Assembly: GCF_000143145.1 (NCBI RefSeq) | Contig: NC_014313.1 | Coordinates: forward strand, 1,488,001 to 1,552,000 | DNA length: 64,000 nt | Origin: Hyphomicrobium denitrificans ATCC 51888 | Lineage (GTDB): Bacteria; Pseudomonadota; Alphaproteobacteria; Rhizobiales; Hyphomicrobiaceae | Reading direction: 5' to 3' | Shown here: positions 8,075-17,927 of the stretch, piece by piece | How positions within the stretch are numbered: position 1 is the stretch's first letter | Layout of the letters: each line of letters opens with the position of its first letter | Position numbers and translations under genes: made by a program | The notes under the pieces: model-generated | The model's input: the letters and a program-made list of their open reading frames with translations, nothing else | The model's database searches: none | What the model was told of the DNA's origin: nothing

Positions 8075-9286
8075 TCAGATGTCGAGCTTCAACACTTTCA
8101 CAGGACTTCCCGCAGGTTGCGCGGGGGCGTCGATGGGGACCACGATCAGGCAGTCGGCGCACTGCAGGGCCGTGATCATTCCGCTGTCCTGATTTTTGAA
8201 CGGAACGGCGCGCGGCGGTGCGGTCGTGAGATCGAGCCGGGCGCGCATGTAATGCTCGCGCGGGCCGTTAGCGGGTAGGGCATCGCCGAGTACGGCGTCG
8301 ATGGCTTCGAGCGGAACATCGCGGCCGAGCAGGCGCCCGAGCAGCGGAACGAGAAACACGCGCGAGCAGATCAGCGAGGCAACCGGATTGCCCGGCAATC
8401 CGAGGCAGTGCTGCTGATTTTTCCCTGCGGTTCGTGATCCGAAGAACAGTGGTTTTCCTGGGCGCATCGCGATCTTGTAGAACGCGAGCTTCGCTCCGGC
8501 GTTTTCCAGTGCCGGGCGGACGAGATCGTAATCGCCGACCGACGCGCCGCCGATCGTCACCAGGATGTCGGCGCCATCGGCTTGTCGAATAGCATCGTCC
8601 AGGGAGTCGAGCGTATCACGTGCGATCCCGAGGAGGCGTGCTTCGCCGCCTGCCGCTTCGACGACGGCTGCGAGGCCGAAGGAGTTCGACGCGGAAATCT
8701 GTCCAGGTCCGAGCGGCGTTCCCGGCTCGACGAGTTCGTCGCCCGTCGCGAGCAACGCGACGATGGGTTTGCGCACGACGGGCAGCGTGCCGTGTCCGGC
8801 GGCGGCTGCGAGAAGGATATCGCGCGCGGTCAGGCGCTGGCCTTTTTCAAAAAGCGCGCGGCCTTTGGTGAAGTCCTGGCCTTTCGGGCGAACATTATCG
8901 TCGCGATCGGCGGCTTCGCGAAAGGTGACGGCCGCGCCGTCGGCCGTGACGTTTTCCTGAATGACGACCGAGTCCGCGCCGCTCGGCATCGCCGCACCGG
9001 TGAAGATGCGTACAGTCTGACCTTTTGCGACGGTGCCGGAGAACGGCTGGCCGGCTCCGGCTTCGCCGATCAATTTGAGTGTAACCGGAACCTCCGAGAC
9101 ATCCTCGGCGCGGACGGCATATCCGTCCATCGCGGACGCGTCGAACGGCGGATTGTCGACGCGTGCTTCGATCGAACGCGCGAGCGTGCGGCCAAGCGCG
9201 TGACGAAGCGAGACGTCTTCCGTTTCGAGAGTGTCTGCAGATTCCAGAATGTGCTTCAGCGCTTCGGCGACGGGAAGCAGCGCCAT
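8075..9286 (-). CDS. moeA: Molybdopterin molybdotransferase MoeA
   Basis: MoeA inserts molybdate into adenylylated molybdopterin, the last common step of molybdenum-cofactor synthesis. The 403-residue protein shows the family landmarks: NPPFDASAMDGYAV near residue 50, ATGDEL in the MoCF domain, GGASVGDYD, and RPGKP followed by GLPGNPVAS. It follows moaC by 4 bases at the end of the trpGDC-moaC-moeA unit, an order common in Alphaproteobacteria. The window also encodes a molybdopterin oxidoreductase that would need this cofactor. The gene ends facing efp across a hairpin. Confidence 0.95.
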   Translation of the reverse strand: MALLPVAEALKHILESADTLETEDVSLRHALGRTLARSIEARVDNPPFDASAMDGYAVRAEDVSEVPVTLKLIGEAGAGQPFSGTVAKGQTVRIFTGAAMPSGADSVVIQENVTADGAAVTFREAADRDDNVRPKGQDFTKGRALFEKGQRLTARDILLAAAAGHGTLPVVRKPIVALLATGDELVEPGTPLGPGQISASNSFGLAAVVEAAGGEARLLGIARDTLDSLDDAIRQADGADILVTIGGASVGDYDLVRPALENAGAKLAFYKIAMRPGKPLFFGSRTAGKNQQHCLGLPGNPVASLICSRVFLVPLLGRLLGRDVPLEAIDAVLGDALPANGPREHYMRARLDLTTAPPRAVPFKNQDSGMITALQCADCLIVVPIDAPAQPAGSPVKVLKLDI

Positions 9287-9290
9287 GACG

Positions 9291-9785
9291 TCAACGTCCT
9301 TTGGGTCGTGCGGGAGCTTTGAAGGTTCCCGATTTTCCGCCTGTCTTTTCGACGAGGCGAATGTCCTCGATGGTCATCGTTTTGTCGGCCGCTTTCAGCA
9401 TGTCGTAAAGTGTCAGACATGCGACGGATACGCCCGTCAAAGCTTCCATTTCGACGCCGGTCGGGCCTGCGACCTTGACTTCGGATAAGACGTGGATGCC
9501 GGGAGGCGATTTCGAGATCTCGAATTCGATCGTCGCCTTGGTGATGGCGAGCGGATGGCAGAGCGGGATCAGCTCGTGCGTTTTCTTGGCAGCCATGATG
9601 CCGGCGATGCGCGCCGCGCCGATTACGTCGCCCTTTTTCGCTTCGCCCGCTTCGACGAGGGCGAGCGTTTCCGGCTGCATGCGGATGAAACCCTCGGCGA
9701 CGGCACGGCGGTCGGTCACGGCTTTATCGGACACGTCGACCATGCGGGCTTGGCCCTTGTCGTCGATGTGGGAGAGCTTGCTCAT
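9291..9785 (-). CDS. moaC: Cyclic pyranopterin monophosphate synthase MoaC
   Basis: MoaC converts the MoaA product to cyclic pyranopterin monophosphate in molybdenum-cofactor synthesis. The protein is 164 residues, as expected, starting MSKLSHID. It carries the signature [13 protein letters not shown] and the stretch [16 protein letters not shown]. The start ATG (9785-9783) overlaps the trpC stop by 4 bases. A much longer open frame runs upstream in this phase but is the shadow of trpC. It is coupled to trpC upstream and moeA downstream; moaA is not in the window. Confidence 0.95.
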   Translation of the reverse strand: MSKLSHIDDKGQARMVDVSDKAVTDRRAVAEGFIRMQPETLALVEAGEAKKGDVIGAARIAGIMAAKKTHELIPLCHPLAITKATIEFEISKSPPGIHVLSEVKVAGPTGVEMEALTGVSVACLTLYDMLKAADKTMTIEDIRLVEKTGGKSGTFKAPARPKGR

Positions 9786-10585
9786 TGCGAGGACGCGCCG
9801 CCGAGCAAGGTTTTCGTCGCGGCCGTCACGTCGGCCTGGCGCATCAGGCTTTCGCCGACGAGATAGGTGTGGACGTGCGCCTTCGCGAGGCGCGCGATGT
9901 CGGCCGGTGTGAAGATGCCGCTTTCGCCGACGACGATGCGGTCCTTCGGAATTTTCGGTGCGAGACGTTCCGTCGTTTCGAGATTGACCTCGAACGTCTT
10001 GAGGTTGCGATTGTTGATGCCGATCAGGCGGCAATCGAGTTTCAGCGCGCGATCGAGTTCTTCCGCGTCGTGCACCTCGGCGATGGCGTCCATCTCCCAA
10101 TCCTTGGCCGCGGTCGCGAGATCGCGGGCCGTTGCGTCGTCGACTTCCGCGAGGATGATCAGGATGCAATCGGCGCCCCAGGCGCGTGCTTCCGCGACCT
10201 GATAGGTGTCGATCATGAAGTCCTTGCGCAGCACCGGCAGATGCGTCGCCGCGCGCGCAGCGGTGAGAAAATCCGGTGCGCCCTGGAACGAGGGCGTATC
10301 GGTCAAGACAGAAAGGCAAGCCGCGCCGCCCGCTTCATAGGCCTTCGCGAGCGTCGGCGGATCGAAGTCGGCGCGGATCAGACCTTTCGACGGCGACGCC
10401 TTTTTGATTTCGGCGATCAGCGCGGGCTTTTTGGCTTTGAGCTTTTCTTCGATCGCGCCTGCGAACGGGCGCACGCGCGGCGCGGATCGCGCGTATTCGG
10501 AAATGACGCGCAGAGGCTTAAGGGTTTTGGCGCGGGCCACTTCTTCGCGTTTGTAGGCGGTGATTTTGTCGAGAATATCGGCCAT
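9782..10585 (-). CDS. trpC: Indole-3-glycerol phosphate synthase
   Basis: TrpC closes CdRP to indole-3-glycerol phosphate in tryptophan synthesis. It is a 267-residue monofunctional TIM-barrel protein (no TrpF fusion), with the N-terminal [14 protein letters not shown] helix, the conserved [12 protein letters not shown] loop with its catalytic lysines, and VGESGI near the C-terminus. It lies 3 bases after trpD and overlaps moaC by 4 bases. Confidence 0.97.
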   Translation of the reverse strand: MADILDKITAYKREEVARAKTLKPLRVISEYARSAPRVRPFAGAIEEKLKAKKPALIAEIKKASPSKGLIRADFDPPTLAKAYEAGGAACLSVLTDTPSFQGAPDFLTAARAATHLPVLRKDFMIDTYQVAEARAWGADCILIILAEVDDATARDLATAAKDWEMDAIAEVHDAEELDRALKLDCRLIGINNRNLKTFEVNLETTERLAPKIPKDRIVVGESGIFTPADIARLAKAHVHTYLVGESLMRQADVTAATKTLLGGASSQ

Positions 10586-10588
10586 CGG

Positions 10589-11647
10589 TCACACCGTATC
10601 GTTGGTAACGGCGACGAGACGGTCGAGCGCTTGTGCCGCGCGGCCGCTGTCGATGGATGCGGCGGCTTTCGCGATGCCGTCCGGCAAACCGTCGGCCTTT
10701 CCGGCGACGATCAAGGCGGCGGCGGTATTCAGGAGAACGATGTCGCGATAGGGGCCCGGTTCGCCCTGCAGAAGCGTGCGGATCGCCGCTGCGTTCGTTG
10801 CCGCGTCGCCGCCTTTGAGAGCCGCGATATCGCTGCGGGGAAGGCCCGCGTCTTCCGGCGTCAGGTCGAATGCAAAGATATCGCCGTTCTTGAGTTCGGC
10901 GACGTGCGTCACGCCGGTCGTCGTCAATTCGTCCATGCCGTCTGCACCGTGCACGATCCAGGCATGTTCGGAGCCCAGCTTGCGAAGCACTTCTGCGAGC
11001 GGCTGAACGAGCTTCTTGTCGTAGACGCCGAGGATCTGGCGCGTGACCTCGGCCGGATTGCACAGAGGTCCGAGCAAATTCAGGATCGTGCGCAGACCGA
11101 GATCGGCGCGTACCGGAGCCCATGCCTTCATCGCGGGATGATAAAGCGGCGCCCACAAGAAGCCGACGCCCGCATCGGCGATCGCGCGGGAGACGATGAC
11201 TGGCGGCACGTCGAGCTTGACGCCGAGCGCTGACAGAACATCGGACGCGCCGGAGAGCGATGTCACCGCGCGGTTGCCATGCTTGGCGACGATCGCGCCT
11301 GCGCCAGCTGCAACGAGCGCAGCGGCCGTCGATACGTTATAGGTTCCGCGGCTGTCGCCCCCGGTTCCGACAATATCGATCGACCCGGGTGGCGCATCGA
11401 CCGTCGTCATGCGGCTGCGCATGAACTTCGCAGCACCGGTGATTTCTTCCCGTGTTTCTCCGCGCAGGCGCAGACCCATGAGGAACGCGCCCATCGCGAC
11501 CGGCGGGGCAATGCCGGACATCAAGAGATCGAACGCGTCCTGAATGCCGTCTTCGCCCAGCGTCTCGCCGTCGGCGATGCGGTTCATCAGGCGTTTCAGT
11601 TCGCGAGCCGGGTTCGCGACAATCGAGGTGTCGGGCGCTGTGCTCAC
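10589..11647 (-). CDS. trpD: Anthranilate phosphoribosyltransferase
   Basis: TrpD transfers phosphoribose to anthranilate. The 352-residue protein has the PRPP-binding glycine-rich motif GTGGDSRGTYNVS, then KHGNRAVTSLSGASD and RTILNLLGPLCNP. The start is GTG 11647, two bases after the trpG stop, giving MSTAPDTS. It is translationally coupled within the trpG-trpD-trpC unit. It is monofunctional, not fused to TrpG as in enterics. Confidence 0.97.
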   Translation of the reverse strand: MSTAPDTSIVANPARELKRLMNRIADGETLGEDGIQDAFDLLMSGIAPPVAMGAFLMGLRLRGETREEITGAAKFMRSRMTTVDAPPGSIDIVGTGGDSRGTYNVSTAAALVAAGAGAIVAKHGNRAVTSLSGASDVLSALGVKLDVPPVIVSRAIADAGVGFLWAPLYHPAMKAWAPVRADLGLRTILNLLGPLCNPAEVTRQILGVYDKKLVQPLAEVLRKLGSEHAWIVHGADGMDELTTTGVTHVAELKNGDIFAFDLTPEDAGLPRSDIAALKGGDAATNAAAIRTLLQGEPGPYRDIVLLNTAAALIVAGKADGLPDGIAKAAASIDSGRAAQALDRLVAVTNDTV

Positions 11648-11649
11648 GG

Positions 11650-12246
11650 TCAGGCCGCCTTACGGCTTTTCGGCGTGAAACCCGCCAGCGCGAGGAAGTT
11701 TGCGAGCAGCGCGTGGCCCTGCTGCGAAGCGATGCTTTCCGGATGGAACTGGACGCCGTGCACGGGATGCGTCTTGTGCTGCAATCCCATGATGATGCCG
11801 TCGTCGGTTTCGGCGGTCACCTCGAGGCAATCCGGCAGCGTTGTGCGTTCGACGATCAGCGAATGGTAGCGGGTGATGTCGAATTGTTTCGGCAGGCCCT
11901 TGAAGATGCCCTTGCCGGTGTTGGTGATCGTCGAAAGCTTGCCGTGCATTGGCACCGGGGCGCGGACGACCTTGCCGCCGTAAGCCTGTCCGATGGCCTG
12001 ATGACCAAGGCAGACGCCGAGCAGCGGAATTTTCGAACCGGCCTTTTTGATGAGATCGAGGCAAACGCCCGCTTCGTTCGGCGTGCACGGTCCTGGAGAA
12101 AGGACGATTGCCTGCGGCTTCTTTTCGAGGACCTCGTCGGCCGAGACCTTGTCGTTCCGGATCACGACGCTTTCGGCGCCAAGCTCGCCTAGATAGTGCA
12201 CGAGATTGTACGTGAAGCTGTCGTAGTTATCGATCAGAATCAGCAT
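11650..12246 (-). CDS. trpG: Anthranilate synthase component II (glutamine amidotransferase)
   Basis: TrpG supplies ammonia from glutamine to TrpE. The 198-residue class I amidotransferase shows YDSFTYNLV at the N-terminus, LSPGPCTP, the nucleophile motif [12 protein letters not shown] (cysteine about residue 79) and the VQFHPES histidine-glutamate pair. It is first in the trpGDC-moaC-moeA unit. Its partner trpE is 1.2 kb upstream, separated by the SixA-like gene and an opposite-strand gene. Some TrpG homologues double as PabA, and I cannot exclude that here. Confidence 0.95.
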   Translation of the reverse strand: MLILIDNYDSFTYNLVHYLGELGAESVVIRNDKVSADEVLEKKPQAIVLSPGPCTPNEAGVCLDLIKKAGSKIPLLGVCLGHQAIGQAYGGKVVRAPVPMHGKLSTITNTGKGIFKGLPKQFDITRYHSLIVERTTLPDCLEVTAETDDGIIMGLQHKTHPVHGVQFHPESIASQQGHALLANFLALAGFTPKSRKAA

Positions 12247-12370
12247 GTTGGCCTTTGTGCGCAGGATGGCTTCAGACGCCCCGCAGCGGGATTTCGAACC
12301 TATCTAGCAGACACGCGGCGGGGGGCGACACAAGAATATGGTCGTCCTAAACCCGCGCTTCAAATGCGCT

Positions 12371-12889
12371 TCAGGCGCGATCGCGCGGGGTGATGAATTG
12401 TTCGAGGTATCCGGACGCGGGGCCGACATCGCGCCAGGCCGTTTGCGGGAACGTCAGGATTGCCAGAGAGGCGGTCGGAAATTTGTCTTCGAGACGCGAT
12501 ATCGATTTGGCGTCGCCGCGTCCGGCCAGCTGCAGTGCAAGCTCGTGCAGGCCGGGGTTGTGGCCGACCATCAGGACTGTTTTGGCGGGCGCAGGGACGC
12601 GGCGCAGGCGATCGAGAAGTGTCTCGGCGTTCGTTAGATACAACTGCTCCTCGAACACGACATCGTCGCGCGGCTCGCTCAATTTCGGATCGATGAGGTG
12701 CAATGTCTGGCGCGTACGTTTGGCCGGAGAACAGAGAATGATCTCGGGTGCGAACGGAAATTCGCGCAGCGCTTCACCCATGACGGGCGCGGCGGCTCGG
12801 CCGCGTTCGTTGAGCGGCCTGTCGAAATCATCAAGGTCGCTGGCGTCCCAGCTCGATTTTGCATGACGAAGGAGTGCGAGAGAAAGCAT
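12371..12889 (-). CDS. SixA-like histidine phosphatase
   Basis: A 172-residue member of the histidine phosphatase superfamily. The catalytic R8-H9 pair is in LLRHAKSSW, and the second histidine is H110 in VGHNPGLHEL. SixA removes phosphate from phosphohistidine domains in enteric bacteria, and alphaproteobacterial homologues of this size are common but little studied. No histidine kinase or phosphotransferase gene is adjacent, so the substrate is unknown. It sits alone on the minus strand, 124 bp before the trpG start, and could contribute to the trp transcript. Confidence 0.85.
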   Translation of the reverse strand: MLSLALLRHAKSSWDASDLDDFDRPLNERGRAAAPVMGEALREFPFAPEIILCSPAKRTRQTLHLIDPKLSEPRDDVVFEEQLYLTNAETLLDRLRRVPAPAKTVLMVGHNPGLHELALQLAGRGDAKSISRLEDKFPTASLAILTFPQTAWRDVGPASGYLEQFITPRDRA

Positions 12890-13000
12890 TCTGATCCGGA
12901 GCTGGCGTTACGGCAGTTCGCGCAAGTCTACAGTACGCCGCTGGTGCCGTTAAGCGGGTTGGTCAAAGTTCGCACTGCCGCAATGAAAGGCTGGTGACAG

Positions 13001-13402
13001 ATGGACTACGTGCTCGCGCCTTTCCTTTGGCTCATCGGAGTTTTGGTTAGCATCGTCTTCTGGATCGTCACGCAGATTCTATGGATATTGCTGTGGTTGA
13101 TCCTTCCTCTCCTCGTCATCGCGTTCGTTGCCCTGCGGATTGCTGAGCGCGTACTTGGGCAGGAGAAGGTGCGCGGGTGGGTGCGCGCAAGAACGCAAAA
13201 ATACGGGTCGCAGGCGTCGAAGCGCGCGCAGAGATGGATTTTTGCGTTGGGCGTCGTGCCGGTGCGCGTGCTCTTCTGGTTCGTGTTTTATGCGATCTGG
13301 CACAGCATCGTCAGTCTCGTCTGGCGGCCGCACTGGTCGCCGTGGCAGCGCGCGTGGGGCAGGCGCTGGCGAAAAGAAGAACAGTTGCAGCCGAAGACTT
13401 GA
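13001..13402 (+). CDS. Small membrane protein of unknown function
   Basis: A 133-residue protein with two adjacent N-terminal transmembrane segments (about residues 4-27 and 29-48), a basic cytoplasmic stretch (48-80) and a third hydrophobic segment (about 82-108), then a basic, tryptophan-rich tail. No known domain is recognised. The ATG at 13001 is preceded by GGTGACAG. It lies between the SixA-like gene (divergent) and trpE (convergent) and is the only plus-strand gene in this stretch. Hydrophobic codon structure and the lack of a better frame support it as real. Confidence 0.7.
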   Translation: MDYVLAPFLWLIGVLVSIVFWIVTQILWILLWLILPLLVIAFVALRIAERVLGQEKVRGWVRARTQKYGSQASKRAQRWIFALGVVPVRVLFWFVFYAIWHSIVSLVWRPHWSPWQRAWGRRWRKEEQLQPKT

Positions 13403-13427
13403 TCTGAGCGAAGTTGCGTTCGGAGCG

Positions 13428-15044
13428 TCAGCCGAACGCACCGCCGTTGCCGCTGCCGGTTCCGATCTTGCCGGACGTCACGGTGCCCTTCGATGCGAAG
13501 CGCACTGCTTCCTCGGCGGCTCTGACGACGGCTTTCGCCTTATTGATGCATTCCTGCTGTTCGTTCTCCGGAATGCTGTCGTGGACGATGCCGGCGCCGG
13601 ACTGCACGTGAATCATGCCGTCCTTCACGATGGCCGTTCTGAGCACGATGCAGGTGTCCATCTCGCCACCGGCGGAGAAGTATCCGACGCATCCCGCATA
13701 CGGGCCGCGCTTGGCCTTCTCGAGTTCGGCGATGATTTCCATGGCGCGGACTTTCGGCGCCCCCGATACGGTGCCAGCCGGGAAGCCGCCCATCAATGCG
13801 TCGATCGCATCGTGATTGGCTTCATCCAGTGTCCCGATGACATTCGAGACAATGTGCATGACGTGGCTGTAGCGCTCGATGACGAATTGGTCGGTGACCG
13901 TGACGGTGCCCGGCGTCGCGACGCGGCCGACGTCGTTGCGGCCGAGGTCGAGCAGCATCAGATGCTCGGAGCGTTCCTTCGGATCGGCGAGGAGTGCCGC
14001 GGCGAGAGCCTTGTCCTCGGCTTCGTTGGCTCCGCGACGGGCGGTGCCCGCGATCGGGCGGATCGTTACCTCGCCATCGCGCACGCGCACGAGGATTTCG
14101 GGCGAGGAGCCGACGAGCTGGAACGAACCGAAGTCGAGATGGAAAAGAAACGGCGACGGGTTCAGTCGCCTGAGCGCGCGATAAAGCGCAAACGACGGCA
14201 AGGCGAACGGCGCGGAGAAGCGTTGCGAGAGCACGACCTGGAAGATGTCCCCGGCCTTGATGTACTCCTTCGCTTTCGCAACCATCGCCATGTATTCCGG
14301 CGCGCTCGTATTCGATTGCGGCTCATGAAGCGTCGCGGGCGCAGCGGCTGCCGACGATCCGTGCTGCAACGGCACGTCGAGGCTTTCGATTGTGGCGGTC
14401 AGACGCGCGATCGCGGCTGCGTAGGCATCGTCGGCCGAGACTCCGGCAGCGGGACGCGCGGGCGTCACCAGCGTCATCTCATCCTTCACGTTGTCGAAGA
14501 TGAGCATCAACGTCGGGCGAATGAGGATCGCGTCGGGCACGCCCAAGGCATCGGGCGTCATCTCGGGTAGCTGCTCGATCAGGCGAACGGTGTCGTAGCC
14601 CATGTAGCCGAAGATCCCGGCTGCCATCGGCGGCAGGGTTTCGGGCAATGCGATCGCGCTTTCGGCGAGCAGGCGGCGCAGCGACGGCAGCGGCGGTCGA
14701 TCATCCGGAGTGAACGCGGCCGGATCGGTCATCGGCGTCCGGTTGATGTTCGCCGTGTCGCCGTTGGCGGTCCAGACGAGGTCGGGCGAAAAGCCGATGA
14801 CGGAGTAACGCCCGCGCGCCGAGCCGCCCTCGATCGACTCGAGCAGGAAGCTCATGGGGCGCCGGTCGCAAAGTTTCAGGTAAGCTGAAACCGGCGTTTC
14901 GAGATCGGCGACGAGGCGCGTCCAGACGACCTGCGCCGTGCCGTTTTCGTAGGCCTTCGCGAAGTCGCTGCGGCTGGGAAATACCTCCGTAGCGGCTCCG
15001 GCTCCTGCGTCGTTGGCCGACGGCGCTGACGACAATGTGGTCAC
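13428..15044 (-). CDS. trpE: Anthranilate synthase component I
   Basis: TrpE converts chorismate to anthranilate with ammonia from TrpG. The 538-residue protein has the N-terminal feedback-inhibition region (the LLESIEGG motif follows DRRPMSF) and the chorismate-binding domain with RPIAGTARRGA, DLGRNDVGRV, SHVMHIVSNV and GTVSGAPKVRAMEII. The start is GTG 15044, six bases after the ppiD-like stop; no strong ribosome-binding site is seen, so coupling to the upstream gene is likely. Unusually far (1.2 kb) from trpG, although still on the same strand. Confidence 0.96.
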   Translation of the reverse strand: MTTLSSAPSANDAGAGAATEVFPSRSDFAKAYENGTAQVVWTRLVADLETPVSAYLKLCDRRPMSFLLESIEGGSARGRYSVIGFSPDLVWTANGDTANINRTPMTDPAAFTPDDRPPLPSLRRLLAESAIALPETLPPMAAGIFGYMGYDTVRLIEQLPEMTPDALGVPDAILIRPTLMLIFDNVKDEMTLVTPARPAAGVSADDAYAAAIARLTATIESLDVPLQHGSSAAAAPATLHEPQSNTSAPEYMAMVAKAKEYIKAGDIFQVVLSQRFSAPFALPSFALYRALRRLNPSPFLFHLDFGSFQLVGSSPEILVRVRDGEVTIRPIAGTARRGANEAEDKALAAALLADPKERSEHLMLLDLGRNDVGRVATPGTVTVTDQFVIERYSHVMHIVSNVIGTLDEANHDAIDALMGGFPAGTVSGAPKVRAMEIIAELEKAKRGPYAGCVGYFSAGGEMDTCIVLRTAIVKDGMIHVQSGAGIVHDSIPENEQQECINKAKAVVRAAEEAVRFASKGTVTSGKIGTGSGNGGAFG

Positions 15045-15049
15045 CTGAT

Positions 15050-16936
15050 CTACTCTTGCGTGACGCCGACGGCCGACTTCAGCTCGGCCTGATTGACCGA
15101 GGCTCCGAAGCGCTTCTTCAAGGCTTCGGTGTATTCGGTGAGCGATTGATTGGCCAACTCGTCTTCGAGGCGGCGGGTCAACTCATCGGTTTCCGTCAAC
15201 GTCAGCGCGGCGGCTGGCGTGACTTCGGCAACGCGGAACACGATTTCGGTCGTATTGTCGCTCGATGGGCCGTGACCGGCTTTGCCTTTTGCAAGCGCGA
15301 ATGCCTGCGCCACCATCGATTGGCTGATGCTTGGCGGGATCGTCTTGCGGGTGATCGGTTCCGTTTTTTCGACCTTGCCTTTGGCCTCGGCTTCGATGGA
15401 GGCAATGGGCTCGCCGGCGTTGACCTTGTCGGTCAGCTTCTTGGCAAGCTCGTCGAGCAGACGGTGATGCTCGGAGGACATGTAGTCCTGCTTCACCGCG
15501 TCTTTGACTTCGTCGTACGCCTTCTGCTTCGGCGCGTCCGTCGAAAGCACGTTCACCCATGCGTAGCCGTCGTTCGTGAGATCGATGGCCGAGTCGTCGC
15601 CGGTGTCGGGTGCGAAGGCGCGTGCGGTGATTTTGCGGATGTCGGCCGTCTCGAGGACAGGCTTGCCGTCGGGCCCAAGTCCGGTGACGTCGGTTGCCGG
15701 GATTTCCTTGTAGGTGAGCTGCAGCTGATCTGCGACCTCTTTCAGCGTTTTGCCGGCGAGACGCGCATCCTCGACGTCGTCGCGTTTGCTCTGCAGATTG
15801 CCGTGAACTTTGTCGTTCGCGAGCTTGTCGCGCACCTGTTCCTTGACGTCGGCGAGTGTTTTCGTCGTGCCCGGCTCGATCTGAGTGACGCGAACGACAA
15901 CGGTCGCGAAACGTCCATCGATGACGTCCGAATACTTGTCTTTCTCGAGCGAAAAGGCCACGTCTGCGACCTTCGGATCGATCAAGGATTTCTTGGTGAT
16001 AAGGCCGAGATCGACATCGGTATCCTTGGCGCCGGTTTCCTTCGCGACATCGGCTAAAGACTTCGTCCCGTCGCGCAGCGCTTTCAGCGCCGTTTCGGCC
16101 GTCGCGCGGTCCTTGAATGCGATCTGCTGGACGCGGCGCTGCTCCGGCGTGTTGAAGCTGTCCTTGTCGGCCTCATAGGCCTTGGCGATTTCGTCGTCGG
16201 TGATGGTGATGCTCTTCTTGAGGTCGTCGGGCGTCAGCATCAGCACCTGCACCTTGCGGTATTCCGGTGTCATGTACTTCGCCTTGTCGTCTTCGTAGCG
16301 CTTCTTGAGCGTTGCCTCATCAGGCTCGGCGACGGTGACGGCCGCGGGATCGATTTTCACCCATTCGAGAACGCGCTTCTCCTGATTGTAAGCGTGGATC
16401 TCATCAAGAAGCGGCTTCGGGACCGTCTGGCCTTTGATCAGGGCGCTGACGATCGCACCGCGCAGTTCGTCCTTGCGGCGGAGGTTGAGGAAGCCCTGCT
16501 CGCTCATGCCGATCTGCTGCAGCAGGCCTTCGAAACCCTGTCTGTTGAACTTGCCGTCGGTCTGGAAATTCGGATCGGCCTGAATGCCTTCGGCGAGTGT
16601 CTTGTCGGAAATCGCGAGCCCAAGCTGATCGGCGTGCGCTTCGATGGCTGCGCCGGCGATCATCTGAGCCAGCACCTGGCGATCGAGACCGAACGCATGC
16701 CCCTGCTCGGCGCTCAGCCGCTGATTCGACTGGCGTGAAATGCGATCCAGCTCGTTCTGATAGGAGCGGCGAAATTCTTCCGCGGAAATTTCGGTGTGGC
16801 CGACCTTGGCGACGAAGCCGCGTCCCCAGCCTTGGAACACGTCCGCCACGCCCCAGATTGCGAAGCTTACGCAAAGAAGTCCGAACAGAAGCTTGGCGAC
16901 CGGTGTCTGGGCGCCGCGTCTCATTGCGTCGAGCAT
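15050..16936 (-). CDS. ppiD: PpiD/SurA-type peptidyl-prolyl isomerase (periplasmic foldase)
   Basis: A 628-residue membrane-anchored chaperone. An N-terminal transmembrane helix (about residues 14-34) is followed by a SurA N-terminal chaperone domain (to about 190), a parvulin-type PPIase domain around residues 255-360 and a second PPIase-like region toward the C-terminus. PpiD sits at the SecYEG exit and helps fold exported proteins; secG is 1.7 kb away on the other strand. The gene is divergent from tpiA across 214 bp and precedes trpE by 5 bases, an arrangement often seen in Alphaproteobacteria. Confidence 0.92.
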   Translation of the reverse strand: MLDAMRRGAQTPVAKLLFGLLCVSFAIWGVADVFQGWGRGFVAKVGHTEISAEEFRRSYQNELDRISRQSNQRLSAEQGHAFGLDRQVLAQMIAGAAIEAHADQLGLAISDKTLAEGIQADPNFQTDGKFNRQGFEGLLQQIGMSEQGFLNLRRKDELRGAIVSALIKGQTVPKPLLDEIHAYNQEKRVLEWVKIDPAAVTVAEPDEATLKKRYEDDKAKYMTPEYRKVQVLMLTPDDLKKSITITDDEIAKAYEADKDSFNTPEQRRVQQIAFKDRATAETALKALRDGTKSLADVAKETGAKDTDVDLGLITKKSLIDPKVADVAFSLEKDKYSDVIDGRFATVVVRVTQIEPGTTKTLADVKEQVRDKLANDKVHGNLQSKRDDVEDARLAGKTLKEVADQLQLTYKEIPATDVTGLGPDGKPVLETADIRKITARAFAPDTGDDSAIDLTNDGYAWVNVLSTDAPKQKAYDEVKDAVKQDYMSSEHHRLLDELAKKLTDKVNAGEPIASIEAEAKGKVEKTEPITRKTIPPSISQSMVAQAFALAKGKAGHGPSSDNTTEIVFRVAEVTPAAALTLTETDELTRRLEDELANQSLTEYTEALKKRFGASVNQAELKSAVGVTQE

Positions 16937-17150
16937 GGGTATAGAAATTCCCGTTGATGGAAGCGTGACGCTGCCGCGCGGGAGGGCGTAGGGTCAAACG
17001 GCTTCGTGGCGGACAGCCCCACGTGACGGGGCGGATCAACATGATATGAAGCGCAGGCTGTCGCAGATTGCAAGGGCGCAGGGTGCCCGAACGCCAATCC
17101 GGAGAAAGCTGCGAAGAAAACGGCGGGTCCAACATTAAAAAAGGGACACT

Positions 17151-17927
17151 ATGGCAGGGCAAGGACACTCTATTCGGCCGCTCGTTGCCGGCAACTGGAA
17201 GATGAACGGTCTTAAGGGAAGCCTCGCCGAAGCCGTGGGCGTTCGGGACGCGCTCGCCGGTCCGTTAGCCTCGATCTCCGCCGATGTCATGATCGCCCCA
17301 CCGGCAACGCTCATCGCGCCGCTCGCTGAGATTTCAGCCGGATCTCGTCTGGCGGTCGCGGCGCAAGATTGTCATGCGAAAGCTTCAGGCGCGCATACCG
17401 GTGACGTTGCAGCGGAGATGCTCAAGGACGCGGGCGCGGCGGCTGTCATCCTCGGCCATTCGGAGCGCCGGGCGGATCACGGCGAGACGAATGCCGAAGT
17501 CAAAGCAAAAGCCGCTGCCGCGCATCGCGCGGGCCTGATCGCGATCGTCTGTATTGGGGAGACGCAGGGTGAGCGGGCTGCCGGGGCGACGCTAAAAGTC
17601 GTGTCGCGGCAACTCAAGAATTCGCTGCCTGAGGGCGCGACCGCCGCGAATACCGTCGTTGCGTACGAACCCGTGTGGGCGATCGGCACCGGGCTGACGC
17701 CGACGCCTGCCGACGTCGAACAGGTCCATGCCGCCATCCGGCGCGATCTTTCGGAAGTCACCGGCGCGGAAGGGGCGAACATCCGCATTCTTTACGGCGG
17801 CTCCGTCAAACCGGATAATGCTACGGAGCTGATGGCGATTCCCAATGTCAACGGCGCGCTCGTCGGCGGGGCGAGTTTGAAAGCCAGTGATTTTCTGGCC
17901 ATACTTCGGGCTTATGAGGGCCGATGA
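17151..17927 (+). CDS. tpiA: Triosephosphate isomerase
   Basis: TpiA interconverts dihydroxyacetone phosphate and glyceraldehyde 3-phosphate. The 258-residue TIM barrel has all catalytic residues: K17 in GNWKMN, H103 in LGHSERR and E173 in [14 protein letters not shown] 17151 follows a GGGACAC ribosome-binding site. The stop overlaps the next gene's ATG by 4 bases. Divergent from the ppiD-like gene. Confidence 0.98.
   Translation: MAGQGHSIRPLVAGNWKMNGLKGSLAEAVGVRDALAGPLASISADVMIAPPATLIAPLAEISAGSRLAVAAQDCHAKASGAHTGDVAAEMLKDAGAAAVILGHSERRADHGETNAEVKAKAAAAHRAGLIAIVCIGETQGERAAGATLKVVSRQLKNSLPEGATAANTVVAYEPVWAIGTGLTPTPADVEQVHAAIRRDLSEVTGAEGANIRILYGGSVKPDNATELMAIPNVNGALVGGASLKASDFLAILRAYEGR

Noticed and set aside
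9785..11233. 482-codon plus-strand frame opposite trpC and trpD
   Set aside because: Typical GC-rich antisense frame; the minus strand encodes clear TrpC and TrpD.
13128..14570. 480-codon plus-strand frame opposite trpE
   Set aside because: Overlaps a convincing trpE on the other strand and lacks any domain.
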